Origin: Vulcanimicrobiota bacterium
GTDB taxonomy: Bacteria; Vulcanimicrobiota; Vulcanimicrobiia; Vulcanimicrobiales; Vulcanimicrobiaceae
DNA: 9,915 nt
Reading direction: 5' to 3'
Assembly (NCBI GenBank): GCA_013289785.1
Contig: JABCZE010000034.1
Span: forward strand, 1-9,915
Each line of letters begins with the position of its first letter. The stretch's first letter is position 1. Under the pieces are notes generated by a model that did no database searches, was not told the origin of the DNA, and saw nothing but the letters and a program-made list of their open reading frames with translations. The position numbers and the translations under genes are program-made. Positions 6,145 to 9,915 of this stretch are shown here, piece by piece.

Positions 6145-6607
6145 GGAGGGCGACCGCGTAGGCGGCGATGCCGGTTCCGTCCCCCGTGTAGCCCAAGCCC
6201 TCGCTCGATTTGGCCTTCACGCTGATGCGGCTCTGGTCGATCTCCAGCCGAACCGCAAGGTTCGCGCGCATCCAGTCGATGTGCGGTGCGAGCTTCGGAC
6301 GATCGACGACGATCGTGGCGTCGGTATTGACGATCTCGAAGCCGGCCGCGCGCACGGCCGCGGCGCACTGCGCGAGCAGTTCCATCGAGTCGGCATCCTT
6401 CCAGCGTGGATCGCTCGCCGGAAAGCGAGTCCCCAGATCGCTCAACCCGGCGGCTCCGAGCAGCGCATCGGCGATTGCGTGGGCGAGGACGTCGGCGTCG
6501 GAGTGCCCGAGCGCCCCGCGTTCAAACGCGACGTGGACGCCGCCCAACATAAGCTTGCGCCCTTCGACCAGCGGGTGTACGTCGAATCCGTGGCCGACGC
6601 GCATCAT
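6134..6607 (-). CDS. ispF: 2-C-methyl-D-erythritol 2,4-cyclodiphosphate synthase
   Basis: IspF cyclises CDP-methylerythritol 2-phosphate to the 2,4-cyclodiphosphate with loss of CMP, the fifth step of the MEP isoprenoid pathway, as a cytosolic trimer. The family signature is clear: RVGHGFDVHPL with metal ligands D9 and H11, LGHSDADVLAHAIADALLGA with H43, DLGTRFP, and near the end KAKSSEGLGYTGDGTGIAAY with E136. The length of 157 residues is close to the 159 of E. coli. Homologues end in AVALL plus a few residues; here AVALL is followed by Ser-Ser-stop, and those last codons belong to repeat copy B. The ATG at 6607 (a second ATG follows at 6604) has AAGGA 6 nt upstream, supplied by repeat copy C. 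It follows ispD after 44 nt. Confidence 0.97.
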   Translation of the reverse strand: MMRVGHGFDVHPLVEGRKLMLGGVHVAFERGALGHSDADVLAHAIADALLGAAGLSDLGTRFPASDPRWKDADSMELLAQCAAAVRAAGFEIVNTDATIVVDRPKLAPHIDWMRANLAVRLEIDQSRISVKAKSSEGLGYTGDGTGIAAYAVALLSS

Positions 6608-6613
6608 GCTACG

Positions 6614-6618
6614 TCCTT
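6614..6618 (-). promoter_or_regulatory. Shine-Dalgarno of ispF, located inside repeat copy C
   Basis: AAGGA on the minus strand is 6 nt before the ATG at 6607. It belongs to the arm GTCGAAGGA of the repeat, so the mobile-looking repeat provides the ribosome binding site. Confidence 0.65.
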
Positions 6619-6676
6619 CGACGGAGCCTGCCCTGAGCGGAGTCGAAGGGCTCAGGATGACGCACTTAGGGTGACA
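6614..6676. repeat. REP-like palindromic element, copy C, overlapping the ispD 3' end
   Basis: The core CCTGAGCGGAGTCGAAGG (6632-6649) is identical to that of copy B. Two alternative perfect stems exist: CCTTCGAC (6615-6622) with GTCGAAGG (6642-6649), and CCTGAGC (6632-6638) with GCTCAGG (6650-6656). The outer part CTTAGGGTGACA (6665-6676) matches 11 of 12 bases of copy A at 6050-6061. The stretch 6652-6676 lies within the ispD coding sequence and its stop codon. Confidence 0.85.
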
Positions 6677-7356
6677 ATGCGGGCGCTTAGAATTGTTTCG
6701 GCTCGAATGACGTCGCCGGGACGCGTGACTTTGAAGTTGTCGCTGGTGGAGGCAACGACGACGACGGAGACGCCGATGCGCTCGAGCAACGCCGCATCGT
6801 CGGTGACGGCAATGCCGTCGAGACGACCGCGTTCGTGCGCGGCGCGCAGATCGGCGGCTAAAGCAAACTGCGGCGTCTGTGCCGCCCAGAGCGTACCGCG
6901 ATCCAGCGTCGCGCTAACGATGAGCGAATCGCGATCGACGAGCTTGATCGTATCGACAACCGGCTCGGCCAACAGCGCTGCGCGTCCCGCGCGCACTTCG
7001 CGCATTCCGGCGAGGACGTCCGCGGCGGTGACCAGGGGCCGCGCGCCGTCGTGAACGAATGCCGCGTCGCAATCTTCGCTCAGCGCCATCACGCCTTCAC
7101 GCGCGCTGTCTTGGCGCAACTCACCGCCACGCACCACGCGATGCGGGAGGTTGGGCGCCAGGCGCTCGGCGAGCGCGGACATCGGCTCGACGGATTCGGG
7201 TTCGGTCGCGATGACGAGCTCTGTGATTTGCGGCATCGCCGCAAAGGTTTGAATCGACCAGCCGACCATCGGCACCCCCGCGATTTCGATAAACTGCTTC
7301 GGTCGCCCTAACCGCAAGCCGCGTCCCGCGGCGACGATGACCGCGCCCCATCGCAC
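6652..7356 (-). CDS. ispD: 2-C-methyl-D-erythritol 4-phosphate cytidylyltransferase
   Basis: IspD makes CDP-methylerythritol from MEP and CTP, the third step of the MEP pathway. The 234-residue protein has the nucleotide-binding motif AAGRGLRLGRPKQF (9-22), GGELRQDSAREG (77-88), HDGARP (102-107), the catalytic-region VVDTIK (133-138), TPQ (161-163), TDDA (185-188) and NFKVTRPGD (207-215). All family motifs are present, so the enzyme should be active. The start is a GTG at 7356 that shares its G with the TAG stop of the upstream yacL-like gene, which indicates translational coupling; the nearby ATG at 7351 is out of frame. The last eight residues IVTLSASS and the stop codon fall in repeat copy C, so the tail appears rewritten by the repeat. 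ispD and ispF are adjacent, as in many bacteria. Confidence 0.97.
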   Translation of the reverse strand: MRWGAVIVAAGRGLRLGRPKQFIEIAGVPMVGWSIQTFAAMPQITELVIATEPESVEPMSALAERLAPNLPHRVVRGGELRQDSAREGVMALSEDCDAAFVHDGARPLVTAADVLAGMREVRAGRAALLAEPVVDTIKLVDRDSLIVSATLDRGTLWAAQTPQFALAADLRAAHERGRLDGIAVTDDAALLERIGVSVVVVASTSDNFKVTRPGDVIRAETILSARIVTLSASS

Positions 7357-8471
7357 TAGTTCGAGCCTTCGCGTTTCGGGCGCGCAAAGATCATTCGCCC
7401 CGCAACTGTTTGGAGCACGCTCGTGACGACGACGTCGGCATCCTCGCCGATCAAGCGGCGCCCGTGCTCGACGACGATCATCGTGCCGTCCTCCAAGTAC
7501 CCGATGCCTTGATGCCCTTCTTTTCCTTCGCGAATGACCGCGACGTGCAGTTCCTCGCCGGGCAGGACGACCGGCTTGACGGCATTGGCAAGTTCGTTGA
7601 CGTTGAGTACGGCGACGCCTTCGACGTGCGCGACGCGGTTGAGGTTGTAGTCGTTGGTGACGAGTTTGGCTCCGACTTCGCGTGCCAGCCGAACGAGCCG
7701 CGCGTCCACGTTTCCGGGCGCCATGTCGGTGAAATCTCGTTCGCTAATCTCGAGGATCGTCAACTCTTGCAGCCGCGTAAGCACGTCGAAGCCGCGGCGG
7801 CCGCGGGTTCGTTTGAGGGGGTCGACGGAGTCGGCGATCGACTGCAGTTCGCGCAAGACGAAGCGCGGAACGATCAGCACGCCGTCGAGAAAACCGCTCT
7901 CCAGGATGTCGACGATCCGGCCGTCGACGATCGCCGAAGTGTCCACCAGCTTCGGGGCGACGGCCGCCGAACCGCTCGCCACTCCGCGAGCCACCGGAAC
8001 GATTCGAGTCTTTGCGCCGATCCGCGCGCCGAGATAGGCGGCGAAGATCGACACGATGAGATAGAGCACGATCGCGATATAGGTTCCGGCCCGGCCGACA
8101 TCGGAGATCAGCTCGAAGACGATGCCTTTGATCAAAAAGGCGATCAACAAACCGACGACGAGGCCGACGGCGCCGCCCGCAATTTCGGCCGGCGTCAAGC
8201 GATCCATCGCGCCTTCAGCCTGGTTGAGCTGACCCTCGAAGAGCGCTTGGGCGAGCGGCGCGATCAGCGCGCCGAGCACCGCGCCCGCGACCGGCGAGCC
8301 GATCAAGAAGATCAGCTGCATCGTCTCGCTGGCAAAGTGCGGCGAGAAGACGCTGAAGTACGCCTCGCGGCCCAGCAAGAATCCGGTCACGCCGAAGACC
8401 ACGATGAACGCGATGCGTAAGACCGTCCCCGATAGATTGTTTGCTATTCGAATGTTATAAAGGCTCCGCAA
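7356..8471 (-). CDS. yacL: Membrane-anchored PIN/TRAM domain protein (YacL family)
   Basis: This 371-residue protein has four predicted membrane helices at about 17-36, 52-74, 98-120 and 130-152, followed by a cytosolic PIN nuclease domain (174-295) and a TRAM RNA-binding domain (302-364). The PIN acidic residues are visible: D177 in KLVDTSAIVDGRI, E208 in VLRELQ, D256 in NVDARLV and D274 in VTNDYNL. The TRAM part is PGEELHVAVIREGKEGHQGI. The same architecture occurs in B. subtilis YacL, where the gene also precedes ispD; its role is poorly known, presumably RNA binding or cleavage at the membrane. The start is uncertain: the TTG at 8471 overlaps the hemW end by 28 nt, no ATG or GTG lies before the first helix, and no good Shine-Dalgarno is seen. 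Its TAG stop overlaps the ispD GTG. Confidence 0.93.
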   Translation of the reverse strand: MRSLYNIRIANNLSGTVLRIAFIVVFGVTGFLLGREAYFSVFSPHFASETMQLIFLIGSPVAGAVLGALIAPLAQALFEGQLNQAEGAMDRLTPAEIAGGAVGLVVGLLIAFLIKGIVFELISDVGRAGTYIAIVLYLIVSIFAAYLGARIGAKTRIVPVARGVASGSAAVAPKLVDTSAIVDGRIVDILESGFLDGVLIVPRFVLRELQSIADSVDPLKRTRGRRGFDVLTRLQELTILEISERDFTDMAPGNVDARLVRLAREVGAKLVTNDYNLNRVAHVEGVAVLNVNELANAVKPVVLPGEELHVAVIREGKEGHQGIGYLEDGTMIVVEHGRRLIGEDADVVVTSVLQTVAGRMIFARPKREGSN

Positions 8472-9562
8472 ACGTCGTTGGCAAGAAAACGGCCTCGGCG
8501 CGTTAACCGTAGCGTGTCGGCCGTCCGCTCGAGCAATCCCGTAAGTGCAAGATGACTGACGACAGGATCGTAGTCTTCGATCACGTCGATGCCGTAACGC
8601 TCTTTGAAATCGGCCAAGCGAACCCCTTGCACGGTTCGCAGAGCGAGCATCATCGCTTCCCCGGCCCGGCGGCGGCCTTCCAGGCGCTCGGCCTCCGATG
8701 GAACCGGTCGGCCTTCGAGCGCCGCGGCCAGGTACTCGTCGAGCGATCGCGTGTGCACCCAGCGGACGCCTTCGCGATAGGAGGCGGCCCCGACGCCCAA
8801 CCCGATGTACTCACCGTTCGCCCAATAGTTCAGGTTGTGCGCGCACTGATGCCCGGGTCGCGCGAAGTTGCTGACTTCGTATTGTTGATAACCCGCCGCT
8901 TGCAGCAGATCGATCGCCATGGCGTACAGATCCGCCTCGCGGTCGTCGTCGAAGAAGGCCGCCGGCTCGCGCGCGCGCCACGCCGCGTACGGCGTGTTCT
9001 CTTCGACGGTCAGGCCGTAGGCCGAGATATGATCCACCTGCAACCCCACGGCCCGGCGGAGGGAGCGCTCCCAGCTCGCCGGCGTCTGCCCGGGGACGCC
9101 GTACATCAAATCGAGCGAGACGGAGTCCATTCCCGCGTTGCGCGCGGCGGCGACGACCTCGCCGACCATTTCGCCGGTGTGCTTGCGCCCGAGCGTGCGA
9201 ATCTCGTCGGGCTCGAAGGACTGAACGCCGATCGAAAGCCGCCTGATCCCAGCTTTGCGGTAGGCAGCGAGATCGCCATCACGCACTAACTCGGGATTGA
9301 CTTCGATCGAGCGCTCCGCCGTAACGCCAAAGCGGTCTTCCAGCGCGCCGAGAAGTTGGACGATGTGTTGGCAGTCGTAGGCGTTGGGCGTTCCGCCCCC
9401 GAGATAGAGGGTTGCCGCCGCAGCGCGCGGCTCACGCGCGATCTCGCAAGAAAGCGCTTCGAAATACCGGGCCGCCGACGAAGCGCGCAGCGGCCACTTG
9501 GCAAAATCACAATACGGGCAGAGATACGCGCAAAACGGCAAGTGGACGTAAACGCCGAGCAT
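8444..9562 (-). CDS. hemW: HemW-like radical SAM heme chaperone
   Basis: The 372-residue protein begins with the HemW radical SAM motif VYVHLPFCAYLCPYCDF, where C11, C15 and C18 bind the [4Fe-4S] cluster, followed by the SAM-binding LYLGGGTPN (52-60). Further family features are RLSIGVQSF (108-116), DLMYGVPGQT (151-160), YEVSNFA (228-234) and HNLNYWANGEYIGLGVGA (242-259). The C-terminal HemW domain is a winged-helix-like region, ending LRLTRRGRFLANDVCGAF. The absence of the longer N-terminal region of coproporphyrinogen dehydrogenase HemN favours HemW, which binds heme and hands it to acceptor proteins; older annotations call this protein an oxygen-independent coproporphyrinogen oxidase. The ATG at 9562 sits 14 nt after the plsX stop and two codons before the conserved first strand. 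Its 3' end overlaps the yacL start by 28 nt. Confidence 0.93.
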   Translation of the reverse strand: MLGVYVHLPFCAYLCPYCDFAKWPLRASSAARYFEALSCEIAREPRAAAATLYLGGGTPNAYDCQHIVQLLGALEDRFGVTAERSIEVNPELVRDGDLAAYRKAGIRRLSIGVQSFEPDEIRTLGRKHTGEMVGEVVAAARNAGMDSVSLDLMYGVPGQTPASWERSLRRAVGLQVDHISAYGLTVEENTPYAAWRAREPAAFFDDDREADLYAMAIDLLQAAGYQQYEVSNFARPGHQCAHNLNYWANGEYIGLGVGAASYREGVRWVHTRSLDEYLAAALEGRPVPSEAERLEGRRRAGEAMMLALRTVQGVRLADFKERYGIDVIEDYDPVVSHLALTGLLERTADTLRLTRRGRFLANDVCGAFITFE

Positions 9563-9576
9563 CGCGGCGACGGCCC

Positions 9577-9915
9577 TTACGTGGCCGCGAGTTGCGGGGC
9601 GATCAGCTCGCTGATTTTTCCGACGACGTCGTGCTCGACTTCTTCTGCTGCCGCCTTGATGGCATGTTTGATCGCATTTCGACTGGAGCGCCCGTGCGTC
9701 ACGATGCAGTTTCCCCGAAGGCCGAGCAGCGGCGCGCCGCCGTAGGTTTCGTAGTCGAACTTCCGGCGCAGCCGCTTTAAGGCGGGCGCCAGCAAGTAGG
9801 TGCCGATTTTTGTAGCGAGGTTGCCGCCCATCAGCGCATCCTTCATCACGCGCGCAAGGTCGGCAATCATGCCTTCGCCGGTCTTGAGCACGACGTTGCC
9901 GACGAATCCGTCGGC
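9577..9915 (-). CDS. plsX: Phosphate acyltransferase PlsX, C-terminal part
   Basis: The gene runs off the window edge; 112 residues of the C-terminus are visible and the frame stays open to position 9915. The segment ADGFVGNVVLKTGEG and the later YGGAPLLGLRGNCIVTHGRS are PlsX signatures. PlsX converts acyl-ACP to acyl-phosphate for glycerol-3-phosphate acylation by PlsY, at the cytosolic face of the membrane. The helix KHAIKAAAEEVEHDVVGKI and the short tail are typical of the end of the protein. It is the first gene of the minus-strand series here and ends 14 nt before hemW; in many bacteria plsX sits instead with fapR, fabD and acpP, and those genes could lie just outside the window. Confidence 0.93.
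   Translation of the reverse strand, partial: ADGFVGNVVLKTGEGMIADLARVMKDALMGGNLATKIGTYLLAPALKRLRRKFDYETYGGAPLLGLRGNCIVTHGRSSRNAIKHAIKAAAEEVEHDVVGKISELIAPQLAAT

Noticed and set aside
6281..7054. Plus-strand frames carrying PERSRR-like and ALSGVEG-like peptides
   Set aside because: These peptides are translations of the palindromic repeat at 6614-6676 and the frames are antisense to ispF and ispD.
7410..8420. 336-residue plus-strand frame opposite the yacL-like gene
   Set aside because: It is rich in Asp, Arg and His with no recognisable motif, as expected for the antisense of a GC-rich gene. The minus-strand PIN/TRAM protein explains the sequence.

Overview
The window is a GC-rich bacterial chromosomal segment with two arms that converge near position 2,390. 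The minus-strand arm (about 9915 to 2363) is a dense housekeeping operon read in the order plsX (partial), hemW, yacL-like PIN/TRAM, ispD, ispF, cysE, cysS, rlmB, sigH-like sigma factor. The plus-strand arm (127 to 2409) holds a lipoprotein, a small HNH nuclease-like protein, a tRNA-Thr(UGU), a glyoxalase-fold (VOC) protein and a thioredoxin-like ferredoxin.

The order yacL-ispD-ispF-(gltX)-cysE-cysS-(mrnC)-rlmB-(yacP)-sigH is the Bacillus subtilis order with three genes missing, and the sigma factor is very close to B. subtilis SigH in region 2. The GC content, the TTG/GTG starts, the lipoprotein's C-terminal pattern and the repeat family suggest an uncultured Terrabacteria-type lineage. My best guess is Eremiobacterota (WPS-2); Armatimonadota or a deep Bacillota relative are not excluded. 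This is inference, because no marker was searched.

The operon joins phospholipid precursor supply (PlsX), heme trafficking (HemW), the two central MEP isoprenoid enzymes (IspD, IspF), cysteine synthesis plus charging (CysE, CysS), 23S rRNA 2'-O-methylation (RlmB) and a global sigma factor. Most junctions are tight: TAGTG at yacL/ispD, 5 nt at cysE/cysS, 14 nt at plsX/hemW and a 28-nt overlap at hemW/yacL. A sigma70-like promoter overlapping the rlmB stop codon can drive sigH alone, so sigH is probably both read through and independently transcribed.

The most interesting non-gene signal is a REP-like palindromic repeat with core CCTGAGCGGAGTCGAAGG. One copy lies between ispD and ispF and a two-copy inverted cluster lies between ispF and cysE. 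The repeats overlap coding sequence: both IspD and IspF end in Ser-Ser-stop inside the repeat sequence TCATCCTGA, and the Shine-Dalgarno of ispF also comes from the repeat. I do not see a CRISPR array, an insertion sequence, a prophage or a defence cassette, and I find no convincing wholly new multi-gene system here. No gene-free stretch exceeds 300 bases; 1-126 holds no recognisable gene.
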